Source: Coriobacteriaceae bacterium (GTDB taxonomy: Bacteria > Actinomycetota > Coriobacteriia > Coriobacteriales > Coriobacteriaceae). From it: a stretch of 5,064 nucleotides of DNA. Numbering within the stretch: position 1 is the stretch's first letter; each line of letters begins with the position of its first letter. The DNA is taken from contig CABIWB010000023.1 of NCBI GenBank assembly GCA_902362275.1, forward strand, positions 1-5,064, written 5' to 3'. Below are positions 1-5,064 of this stretch, piece by piece. Below the pieces are notes generated by a model. It searched no databases and was not told the DNA's origin. It saw nothing but the letters and a program-made list of their open reading frames with translations. A program made the position numbers and the translations under genes.

Positions 1-738
1 CTGGGGCTGGGCTCCGCCCAGGCCGAGCAGGTCGAACTTGTCGATGCCGATGATGATGGCGATCAGGGCGACGCCCAGGACGGGCACGTTGGCGTAGGAG
101 CACAGCAGGAAGCCCAGGAAGTAGAAGGGCACGAGCTGCTTGGTGAGCACCAGGCGGCCGAGCATGGCGAAGCCCATGGCAGGCAGGATGTTGGCGGCAA
201 CGCCGCAACCATCGATCACAAAGGTCGGGATGAAGTCGAGCAGGCCCTGGATGGCGTCGGAGCCCAGGTAGAATGCGCCGCCGCACAGCAGGAAGTACTC
301 AAGGCAGCCAAAGAGGCCCATGCTCCAATGCGCCGCGTAGATACCCTTGAGGTTGCCCTTGGCAGCGCACTTGTCAGCAATGTCAACAATGATCGAGAAT
401 CCAGCATCCGTAATGTTGCCGATCGTCAGCGAAAGGACGGCGATGGGCATGGCGAGCGCAATGGCCGTCTCGGTACCCTGACCGAGCTGAATGGCAAACG
501 CGCAGGCGAGCACGCCGCCGACGGTTTCGTTAGGCGGTACGTAAGCGCCGATGGAGATCGAGCCCATGAACAGTAGCTCCAAGCTGGCGCCAACGGCAAG
601 GCCGGACTGCAGGTCCCCCAGCACCAGGCCCACGAGCGGGCACAGGACGATGGGGCGGAACGCGTAGAGGGTGCCGAGCTGGTAGTCGAGGCATCCAAAC
701 GCTCCGACTAAGCCGACGAGGATTGCTTGGACAAGCAT
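1..738 (-). CDS. Mannose-family PTS IIC subunit, second copy (3' end outside window)
   Basis: This is a membrane subunit (IIC) of a mannose/fructose/sorbose-family phosphotransferase system, which forms the sugar channel together with a IID subunit. The frame is open from ATG at 738 to the window edge, giving 246 residues with no stop. It carries the family signature at about residues 50-84, including GASLELLFMGS, IGAYVPPNET and GGVLACAFAIQLG, and is hydrophobic throughout. A GGGAGG ribosome binding site at 743-748 lies 4 bases before the start. It aligns gaplessly with the IIC at 2757-3530 at a fixed offset of 2792. I count 200 of 246 identical residues, including all of residues 179-246, with most changes in residues 97-178. 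No IIA or IIB precedes it, so it may head a IIC-IID cassette that borrows IIA/IIB from elsewhere; that is inference. The family call is firm and the substrate unknown. Confidence 0.93.
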   Translation of the reverse strand, partial: MLVQAILVGLVGAFGCLDYQLGTLYAFRPIVLCPLVGLVLGDLQSGLAVGASLELLFMGSISIGAYVPPNETVGGVLACAFAIQLGQGTETAIALAMPIAVLSLTIGNITDAGFSIIVDIADKCAAKGNLKGIYAAHWSMGLFGCLEYFLLCGGAFYLGSDAIQGLLDFIPTFVIDGCGVAANILPAMGFAMLGRLVLTKQLVPFYFLGFLLCSYANVPVLGVALIAIIIGIDKFDLLGLGGAQPQ

Positions 739-742
739 AATT

Positions 743-748
743 CCTCCC
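743..748 (-). promoter_or_regulatory. Ribosome binding site of the second IIC gene
   Basis: The minus strand reads GGGAGG followed by AATT and the ATG at 738, a strong Shine-Dalgarno match that fixes the start. The bases GGAAU overlapping it (744-740) can pair with AUUCC (758-754) in the transcript, so the site may be partly hidden in a small hairpin. Confidence 0.75.
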
Positions 749-753
749 AATAA

Positions 754-829
754 GGAATCTCGAACCGTCGTCACTCCCGTCGCGCGCGTTGTTGATATCA
801 ATTCCGGGAGTTCGATTCCACGGCTCGAA
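754..829 (-). promoter_or_regulatory. Nested inverted repeat in the leader of the second IIC gene
   Basis: In the presumed leader RNA, UUCGAGCCGU (829-820) can pair with ACGGUUCGAG (768-759) over ten base pairs, two of them G-U. Inside it ACUCCCG (811-805) pairs perfectly with CGGGAGU (779-773). The 25-base inner loop contains the palindrome TTGATATCAA. The segment GAUUCC (759-754) just after the outer stem can pair with GGAAUC (819-814) or with GGAAUU (744-739) over the ribosome binding site, and these two pairings exclude each other. The repeat could be a protein-binding or RNA-switch element. It matches no riboswitch class I recognise, and short helices arise easily by chance in GC-rich DNA. 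Confidence 0.35.
792..801. repeat. Palindrome TTGATATCAA, operator-like copy 1
   Basis: A perfect ten-base palindrome lies between the presumed promoter and the start of the second IIC. A near copy, TTGATACCAA, occurs at 874-883, 82 bases away. Paired palindromes around a promoter would suit a dimeric repressor, but the regulator is unknown and the sites are short. Confidence 0.3.
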
Positions 830-873
830 GCGTACCTGGTGTGCTGCTAACACCCATGCCAGGCACAAATGAT

Positions 874-883
874 TTGATACCAA
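874..883. repeat. Near-palindrome TTGATACCAA, operator-like copy 2
   Basis: This differs from the palindrome at 792-801 by one base and touches the edge of the TATAAT box at 888-883. A protein bound here would cover the likely transcription start. It is read as a candidate operator only. Confidence 0.3.
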
Positions 884-912
884 TTATAGATATGCAGGTT
901 CTTGCTATTTAA
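883..912 (-). promoter_or_regulatory. Probable sigma-70-type promoter for the second IIC gene
   Basis: The minus strand has a perfect TATAAT at 888-883. Eighteen bases upstream is a weak -35 candidate, TTAAAT (912-907), matching three of six consensus bases. Transcription would begin near 876 and give a leader of about 138 bases. The position fits, between the EamA stop at 964 and the IIC start at 738. The poor -35 suggests an activator or low basal activity. Confidence 0.45.
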
Positions 913-915
913 TAC

Positions 916-939
916 CACTCGCGCAGCGGGGTGTTTTTT
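916..939 (+). terminator. Possible plus-strand Rho-independent terminator
   Basis: On the plus strand CACTC (916-920) pairs with GGGTG (929-933) with one G-U pair. A short inner extension and small loop complete the stem, which is followed at once by six T (934-939). On the minus strand the stem contains an A-C mismatch and is not followed by a T run, so it is not a good terminator for the EamA gene. No plus-strand gene is seen that would use it. It may stop antisense transcripts from running under the EamA gene, or be chance. Confidence 0.28.
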
Positions 940-963
940 ACCGTAAACGGCAGACGTATCTCA

Positions 964-1854
964 TCAGGCGCGCTCTTTTTTTCGATGGCGGACAAGCGCC
1001 ACCAGAAAGCCATCGCCAAAGGCATCAGATGCCAAGTTGGCCACAATTACCAAAACGATAATCGCCGCGCCCAAAAACTCGTTCCAGCGAAAGACCTCGC
1101 CAAAGAAGAGCGCCGACCAGCAGGGAGCGAGCACGACTTCGCTCATGCAAACCAAGTTGGCCGCAAACGCGTTGGTTCGCGCGATCCCCTTGGCATACAG
1201 CACGCTCGCAAGGCCACTGCAAAAAAGGCCATGCACCAGCATGAGCCCCCACTCAAATGGCCTCACGGAGTCTAGGGCGCCGGCAAAATAGACGATCGGC
1301 AGCATCGAGATACCGCAGGAGATGAGCGAGGACACCATGGGCGACGCATCGGGGCGAGAGTTCAAAAAGAAACACAGCCCAAAGGTGGCTCCCGAAATGA
1401 CGGCAAGCAGGTTGCCGAGCATGCCCTCGGCGCTCAAATCGCCTAAAAAGAAAAGTCCCATACCCGTAAAAGCAACCAACACGGAGGCAATCTTCGCAGG
1501 CGAGGGCAACGTGCGAGTTGCGAGCGACTGATACACGATAACAAAAATCATCGAGGTGTACTGCAGGACGATCGCGTTGCCGACCGTCGTGAGCTGGTTG
1601 GCAAAGTTAAACGTGGTGCCCGTCACGAAGTTGCAGACGGCCACAAGGACAATAAGACGGCTGACGCGGAGGACGGGCCTACCGACGAGCAGGATAAAGA
1701 GCGCCATAAATATTGCCGTAACGGCACCGATCAAAAGAGCTGACTGCGAATTGGCGCGAACGAGGATGCCGATAAAACTCCACAAGAGCGCCGTGCCAAA
1801 TAGATACATCGCCCCGCTCACGCCATTATCGGGTGGATTGTCAGATCGAATCAC
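964..1854 (-). CDS. EamA/DMT-superfamily transporter
   Basis: This 296-residue integral membrane protein belongs to the drug/metabolite transporter superfamily with two EamA repeats, about residues 16-140 and 147-275, and roughly ten hydrophobic helices. Seen motifs are LQYTSMIFV near residue 97, KIASVLVAFTGMGLFFLGD at 121-139 closing repeat one, and SALFFGEVFRWNEFLGA at 247-263, which fits the conserved 'lfgE' end of repeat two. The C-terminus is basic (RHRKKERA), consistent with a cytoplasmic end. The start is GTG at 1854, supported by GGAGG at 1861-1865 six bases upstream. Family members move amino acids, metabolites or drugs, often outward; the substrate cannot be read here. The gene sits between two PTS units, only 28 bases after the operon terminator, so it may be expressed by read-through. 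Its codon use is mixed, unlike the IID gene before it. Confidence 0.9.
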   Translation of the reverse strand: MIRSDNPPDNGVSGAMYLFGTALLWSFIGILVRANSQSALLIGAVTAIFMALFILLVGRPVLRVSRLIVLVAVCNFVTGTTFNFANQLTTVGNAIVLQYTSMIFVIVYQSLATRTLPSPAKIASVLVAFTGMGLFFLGDLSAEGMLGNLLAVISGATFGLCFFLNSRPDASPMVSSLISCGISMLPIVYFAGALDSVRPFEWGLMLVHGLFCSGLASVLYAKGIARTNAFAANLVCMSEVVLAPCWSALFFGEVFRWNEFLGAAIIVLVIVANLASDAFGDGFLVALVRHRKKERA

Positions 1855-1860
1855 GAAGCA

Positions 1861-1865
1861 CCTCC
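1861..1865 (-). promoter_or_regulatory. Ribosome binding site deciding the GTG start of the EamA gene
   Basis: The minus strand reads GGAGG, then six bases, then GTG at 1854. The next in-frame ATG (codon 16) falls inside the N-terminal part of the protein just before the first helix and has no comparable site, so GTG is preferred. Confidence 0.7.
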
Positions 1866-1882
1866 AGCTAGCTTTCGGTAAT

Positions 1883-1913
1883 AAAAAACGGCGACCGCAA
1901 TGGGTCGCCGTTT
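1883..1913 (-). terminator. Rho-independent terminator of the PTS operon
   Basis: An eleven-base perfect stem, AAACGGCGACC at 1886-1896 with GGTCGCCGTTT at 1903-1913, encloses a six-base loop. On the minus strand the stem runs into a tract of T (complement of the A run 1883-1888). It lies 30 bases after the IID stop, as expected for the end of the operon. It also sits within the 5' flank of the EamA gene, so it could act as an attenuator on read-through transcription. Confidence 0.9.
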
Positions 1914-1942
1914 CCCTTGGGGGCAGATAATAGGCCGGGCCC

Positions 1943-2767
1943 TTACGCCAGCACGCCGAAGAACGCGCCGATGATGCCCACGACCATGGTGGCCACGATC
2001 AGCACCATGGGGTTGATCTTCTTGGACAGCAGCCAGTAGTACAGCCAGAAGGCGATCATGCCGAGCATGCCGGGCATGATGCCGTCCAGGATGTCCTGGA
2101 GGGTCTGGGCGTCCTCGCCCGAGCCGATGGCCACCGGGATGCTGGCCCAGAACATGTCCTTGCACATGGCGCCCACGACCATGACGCCCACGATGCCCAC
2201 GCAGGTCATGATCTTCTGCATGAGGCCGGTCCTCTGGGCCTCGTCCAGGAAGCCCACGCCCAGCTCGTAGCCCTTGACGGCGCCCCAGATGCGCAGCGCG
2301 AAGCCGGGGACGTTGTAGATGAGCAGGAAGGCGATGGGGCCGAAGGGGTTGCCGGCCTGGCACAGGCTGATGCCCACCGCGGCGGCGACCACGCGCAGCG
2401 TCGACAGGAAGATGGAGTCGCCGATGCCGGACAGCGGGCCCATGAGGGCGGCCTTGACGTCGTTGACGCTCTCGGGCTCGATCTCGCCGCGGGCGACCTT
2501 CTCCTCCATGGCCATCGCGATGCCGCCGACGAACGGGGCGAACTGGACGGTGATGTTGAAGAACGCGCAGTGGCGGTGCAGGGCCTCGGCGTAGTCGTCG
2601 GGGCGGCCGGCGTAGATCTTCTTGAGCATGTTGGCGACCATCAGGCAGAAGGCGATGTTCATCTGCTTGTAGTAGGTCCAGGAGAACTCCATGCCCAGGG
2701 CGCCGACGTTGACGGCGCTCTTGACGAGGTCGGAGCGCGTGATCTTGTTCTCGGGACTAGAAGTCAT
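1943..2767 (-). CDS. Mannose-family PTS IID subunit
   Basis: This is the IID membrane subunit, which pairs with IIC to move and phosphorylate the sugar. With the ATG at 2767 it has 274 residues, a normal family length. Seen features are SWTYYKQMNIAF (29-40), HCAFFNITVQFAPFVGGIAMAMEE (66-89, the FFNT-like motif followed by the conserved AMEE), KAALMGPLSGIGDSIF (105-120, the MGPL.GIGDS motif), and a hydrophobic C-terminal end. An in-frame ATG at 2776 would add MRT, but AAGGGG at 2777-2782 is nine bases from 2767 and touches 2776, so 2767 is preferred. The gene overlaps the IIC end by 11 bases, implying coupled translation. Every codon after the fourth ends in G or C until the stop, unlike IIA, IIB and EamA. 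A terminator follows. The family is certain; the sugar is inferred from the linked deglycase. Confidence 0.96.
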   Translation of the reverse strand: MTSSPENKITRSDLVKSAVNVGALGMEFSWTYYKQMNIAFCLMVANMLKKIYAGRPDDYAEALHRHCAFFNITVQFAPFVGGIAMAMEEKVARGEIEPESVNDVKAALMGPLSGIGDSIFLSTLRVVAAAVGISLCQAGNPFGPIAFLLIYNVPGFALRIWGAVKGYELGVGFLDEAQRTGLMQKIMTCVGIVGVMVVGAMCKDMFWASIPVAIGSGEDAQTLQDILDGIMPGMLGMIAFWLYYWLLSKKINPMVLIVATMVVGIIGAFFGVLA

Positions 2768-3530
2768 CGTCCTCATCCCCTTCCGCGGAGAGCTGGGGCT
2801 GGGCTCCGCCCAGGCCGAGCAGGTCGAACTTGTCGATGCCGATGATGATGGCGATTAGGGCGACACCCAGGACGGGCACGTTGGCGTAGGAGCACAGCAG
2901 GAAGCCCAGGAAGTAGAAGGGCACGAGCTGCTTGGTGAGCACCAGGCGGCCGAGCATGGCGAAGCCCATGGCAGGCAGGATGTTGGCGGCAACGCCAAAG
3001 CCAGCAAGGACAAAGGGCGGGATGAAGTCGAGCAGGCCCTGGATGGCGTCAGCACCCAGATAGAACGACAGCGAGCACAGCAGGAACGCCATGATGATAC
3101 CGGTCAAACCGATCAGGAAGTGCATCGCATAGACACCCTTAAGGTTGCCCTGGCCGGAGTAGACATCAGCGCGGTCGACCAGGATCGGCAGGGCGGCGTT
3201 AAGGATGTTCTTGATGGCAAGGCACAGCGTGGCGATGGGCATGGCAAGCGCGATGGCTGCCTCGGTGCTCTGGCCCAGCTGGATAGCGAAGGCGCAGGCG
3301 AGCACGCCGCCGATCGTCTCATCAGGCGGCACGTAGGCGCCGATGGAGATCGAGCCCATGAACAGCAGCTCCAGACTCGCACCGATCGCGAGGCCGGACT
3401 GCAGGTCCCCCAGCACCAGGCCCACGAGCGGGCACAGGACGATGGGGCGGAACGCGTAGAGCGTACCGAGCTGGCAGTCGAACTTACCAAATGCGGCGAT
3501 AAGTCCGATGAGGATTGCTTGGGTAAGCAT
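2757..3530 (-). CDS. Mannose-family PTS IIC subunit
   Basis: This 257-residue polytopic membrane protein is the IIC subunit and forms the translocation unit with the IID encoded next. It has the family signature GASLELLFMGS, IGAYVPPDET and GGVLACAFAIQLG at about residues 50-87. The start is ATG at 3530 with an AGGGGG purine run about four bases upstream. The C-terminus is strongly acidic (EGDEDDDF), and the codons for that tail also supply the ribosome binding site of IID, which overlaps in another frame. The gene is a mosaic: bases 2793-2996 differ at two positions from the start of the window and use almost only G/C-ending codons, whereas the upstream two thirds use mixed codons and are diverged from the paralogue in the middle. 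The subunit type is certain. The substrate is inferred to be a fructoselysine-like sugar-amine. Confidence 0.96.
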   Translation of the reverse strand: MLTQAILIGLIAAFGKFDCQLGTLYAFRPIVLCPLVGLVLGDLQSGLAIGASLELLFMGSISIGAYVPPDETIGGVLACAFAIQLGQSTEAAIALAMPIATLCLAIKNILNAALPILVDRADVYSGQGNLKGVYAMHFLIGLTGIIMAFLLCSLSFYLGADAIQGLLDFIPPFVLAGFGVAANILPAMGFAMLGRLVLTKQLVPFYFLGFLLCSYANVPVLGVALIAIIIGIDKFDLLGLGGAQPQLSAEGDEDDDF

Positions 3531-3557
3531 ACATCCCCCTTTCCATATAGGACACTA

Positions 3558-3577
3558 CGAAGAGCTCAGACTCTTCG
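3558..3577 (-). other. Hairpin in the IIB-IIC gap
   Basis: CGAAGAG (3558-3564) and CTCTTCG (3571-3577) form a perfect seven-base stem with a six-base loop, 12 bases after the IIB stop. There is no T run after it on the minus strand, so it is not a terminator. It could mark an RNA processing or stability point between the soluble IIAB and the membrane IICD parts of the transcript. Confidence 0.4.
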
Positions 3578-3588
3578 AAATTGAACGC

Positions 3589-4071
3589 CTAGAGCACGCT
3601 GGCGCAGTCGACCTTGGGGTCATCGGCCAGGGGTCGAATCTCGACCTCAACGCCACGATCCAGCATCTCGCGCACATCGGCTTCCTCGGCCGCGGTCAGG
3701 AAGATCTGACGAGAGACCTGACGAGCGTCGGGACGCTTCTCGTCCTTGGGCTTGGTGTTGCCCAGGTTGACCGACTTGATCTGCGGGCAGCCCTCAACAA
3801 GCTGCTTTGCCTCAGCGATAGTGGCGACGCAGATGATCATCTTGTACTTGTCGGTCACGCCCGAGTTGATAGCTTCGATTGCATGCTCCATATCTTTGAT
3901 GACGAGCTTGCAGCCGGCAGGCTTGCCCATCTTGAGCGTCGTCTTCCACATCGGGTCGTTAGCGACCTTATCGCCCACGCAGAAGATGCAGTTGGAGCCA
4001 AGGCCCTGAACCCAGGAAACTGCGACCTGGCCATGAAGCAGGCGATGGTCAACGCGAAGTAGCTGAATCAT
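3589..4071 (-). CDS. Mannose-family PTS IIB subunit
   Basis: This soluble 160-residue protein takes phosphate from IIA and passes it to the incoming sugar at IIC/IID. The N-terminus MIQLLRVDHRLLHGQVAVSW matches the family pattern 'R.D.RL.HGQV', and His13 in HGQ is the expected phosphorylated residue. The remainder has the family's alternating strand/helix pattern, with KMIICVATIAEA near 77-88 and VNLGN near 101-105. ATG at 4071 is chosen because a GGGGGG run lies seven bases upstream. An upstream TTG at 4086 would add five residues and lacks a clear site. The length is normal for a free-standing IIB. It stands 57 bases after IIA and 58 bases before IIC in the operon. No defect is seen. Confidence 0.96.
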   Translation of the reverse strand: MIQLLRVDHRLLHGQVAVSWVQGLGSNCIFCVGDKVANDPMWKTTLKMGKPAGCKLVIKDMEHAIEAINSGVTDKYKMIICVATIAEAKQLVEGCPQIKSVNLGNTKPKDEKRPDARQVSRQIFLTAAEEADVREMLDRGVEVEIRPLADDPKVDCASVL

Positions 4072-4128
4072 AATGTGACCCCCCAAAGGTCTTGTGCCGT
4101 CATACGGCGTGTCAGTAGGTGCTGCGGA

Positions 4129-4548
4129 TTAGAACTCTTCCTCCTCCTCGTCATCGACCAAAAGATCGTTGACAAACTTCACGCGCGTATCGTCCGCAGC
4201 GACGATGGCGCGAATCGTCTCCTCAACCGGCGCCGACTCGTCAGAGAACAGCAGCTGGATGAGCAGAGGAAGGTTCATGTTGGTAACGAGGTACGTGCGG
4301 GGACGCGTCTGGACGATCTTGGTGAACTCGTTGTTAACGCTACCGCCAAAGAGGTCGGTGCAGACAACGACATCATCGTCGGCAGACATGCCTGCCAGCA
4401 GTTTTTGGGCCTCCTCGGCCACGTCCATGCGGCCATCGACGAACATCGAAAGATCGTGGACGTTGTCGCGAGCGCCCGAGAGCAGCTCGACGCTCTCCTT
4501 GATGCCGGTGGCGAAGTGCGCATGGCTGGCGATGATGTACTGCCTCAT
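4129..4548 (-). CDS. Mannose-family PTS IIA subunit
   Basis: This soluble 139-residue protein accepts phosphate from HPr and hands it to IIB. The N-terminus MRQYIIASHAHFATGIKES fits the family, with His9 the expected phosphorylation site. VVVCTDLFGGSVNNEF around residues 60-75 is the conserved 'TDL.GGSP.N' region, here with V in place of the usual P. A GAGAGGAA ribosome binding site lies about eight bases before ATG at 4548. The protein ends in an unusual acidic tail, DDEEEEEF (132-139), encoded by a GAG/GAA purine run. The IIC of the same operon also ends in an acidic run plus Phe. The gene follows the deglycase by 46 bases, so co-transcription is likely. Confidence 0.96.
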   Translation of the reverse strand: MRQYIIASHAHFATGIKESVELLSGARDNVHDLSMFVDGRMDVAEEAQKLLAGMSADDDVVVCTDLFGGSVNNEFTKIVQTRPRTYLVTNMNLPLLIQLLFSDESAPVEETIRAIVAADDTRVKFVNDLLVDDEEEEEF

Positions 4549-4594
4549 TCTGTGTTCCTCTCAATAGCCCGGCACGTTCCCGCACCCGTTTTCT

Positions 4595-5064
4595 TTAGTA
4601 GTCGAACTGGTGATAGTAGCGACGATACTTGAGGTTGTGCTTGGTGACCGTCTCGTAGTAGCGAGCCAGGCGGTCGGTCACGAGCACCGTCAGAATCCAC
4701 GGGGAGACGATGACGCGGAACTCGTCGTCAAGGCCGGGGATCGCGAACTCGGCGGTGTCGATGATGTTGATGTCGGTGTCGCCGGTCACGCCGCGGGTCA
4801 GGAACGCGCGGACGCGCTCGTCGAGCTTGCGGTTCTCGTCCTCGCCCATGAACAGGAAGACCGGGACGCCCGGCTCCACGAGCTCGAGGGTGCCGTGGAA
4901 GAAGTCGGCCGAGGTGATGTAGCGGGTGCGCTTCCACTGCATCTCCTCGAGGATGCACATCGAGAACAGGATGGTCTCGCCCCACAGGGCGCCGGAGCCG
5001 ATGAACATGGTGTAGGGGGCCAGGGCGTACTTCTTGGCGAGCTCCTCGGCGCGCGGCTCGAAGC
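4595..5064 (-). CDS. SIS-domain sugar-amine-6-phosphate deglycase, FrlB/GfrF type (5' end outside window)
   Basis: Only the C-terminal 155 residues are present; family members are about 340 residues long, so roughly half is missing at the window edge. The fragment holds the second SIS domain: GSGALWGET near its residues 22-30, SADFFHGTLE near 51-60, FLFMGEDE in the middle, and the ending RRYYHQFDY, which resembles fructosamine-6-phosphate deglycases. As I recall, the Salmonella relative FraB uses a Glu and a His 16 residues apart; here Glu40 and His56 of the fragment have that spacing. These enzymes cut 6-phosphorylated Amadori products such as fructoselysine-6-phosphate into glucose-6-phosphate and an amine. 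The linked mannose-type PTS fits the gfr operons of enterobacteria. Glucoselysine-6-phosphate (GfrE-like) or other sugar-amine substrates remain possible. After the first 45 codons from its stop, every codon up to the edge ends in G or C. Confidence 0.85.
   Translation of the reverse strand, partial: FEPRAEELAKKYALAPYTMFIGSGALWGETILFSMCILEEMQWKRTRYITSADFFHGTLELVEPGVPVFLFMGEDENRKLDERVRAFLTRGVTGDTDINIIDTAEFAIPGLDDEFRVIVSPWILTVLVTDRLARYYETVTKHNLKYRRYYHQFDY

Noticed and set aside
1..738. The second IIC as a pseudogene
   Set aside because: Translation by hand shows an open frame through all 246 visible codons with a good start and ribosome binding site, so nothing in view marks it as broken.
802..830. 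tRNA T-arm-like string (GTTCGATTCC) in the intergenic region
   Set aside because: The flanking bases do not pair as a T-stem, and no acceptor, D or anticodon arm can be drawn around it. It is better explained as part of the inverted repeat.
846..865. Sigma-54-like -24/-12 promoter on the minus strand (TGGCATG then TTAGC)
   Set aside because: The GG and GC pairs are one base too far apart, and sigma-54 is not expected in the actinobacterial type of organism suggested here. A TATAAT box is a better explanation.
1851..2363. A 170-residue minus-strand frame inside IID
   Set aside because: Its product is a low-complexity Arg/His/Gly/Pro-rich sequence typical of a shifted frame of a GC-rich gene, and IID is clearly the real frame.
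4094..4110. Small hairpin GCCGT-CAT-ACGGC in the IIA-IIB gap
   Set aside because: A five-base stem with a three-base loop is too short to call functional, and no T run follows it.
3120..4632. Long plus-strand open frames of 154, 184 and 185 residues opposite IIC, IIB and IIA
   Set aside because: They lie antisense to well-supported PTS genes, show no recognisable domain, and are expected in GC-rich DNA with few stop codons.

Overview
The window reads as a piece of a GC-rich gut actinobacterial chromosome, most like Collinsella or another coriobacterium. That guess rests on codon use, on the protein types and on a remembered published link between Collinsella and fructoselysine use; no marker gene in the window proves it. 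All convincing genes lie on the minus strand and are transcribed from right to left.

Reading in transcription order, 5064 to 1943 holds a compact sugar-uptake operon. It starts with the C-terminal half of a SIS-domain deglycase (fructoselysine/glucoselysine-6-phosphate type), followed by the IIA, IIB, IIC and IID subunits of a mannose-family phosphotransferase system (PTS). The IIC and IID genes overlap. A strong Rho-independent terminator at 1883-1913 closes the operon. The likely scheme is that IIA and IIB relay phosphate, IIC/IID import and phosphorylate an Amadori-type sugar-amine, and the SIS enzyme splits the phosphorylated product.

Directly behind the terminator, 1854 to 964, is a ten-helix EamA/DMT-family transporter with a GTG start and a good ribosome binding site but almost no room for its own promoter.

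The 225 bases from 963 to 739 have no gene. They hold a probable promoter (perfect TATAAT), two copies of a TTGATAYCAA palindrome, and a nested inverted repeat in the presumed leader that could control access to the ribosome binding site of the next gene. That gene (738 to the window edge) is a second IIC. It aligns without gaps to the first IIC but as a mosaic: its last 204 visible bases differ at only two positions, while its middle is clearly diverged.

The most notable points are this mosaic paralogue pair, the all-G/C-ending codons of IID and most of the deglycase fragment compared with their neighbours, and the possible RNA switch before the second IIC. I found no RNA gene, CRISPR array, insertion sequence or other mobile element.
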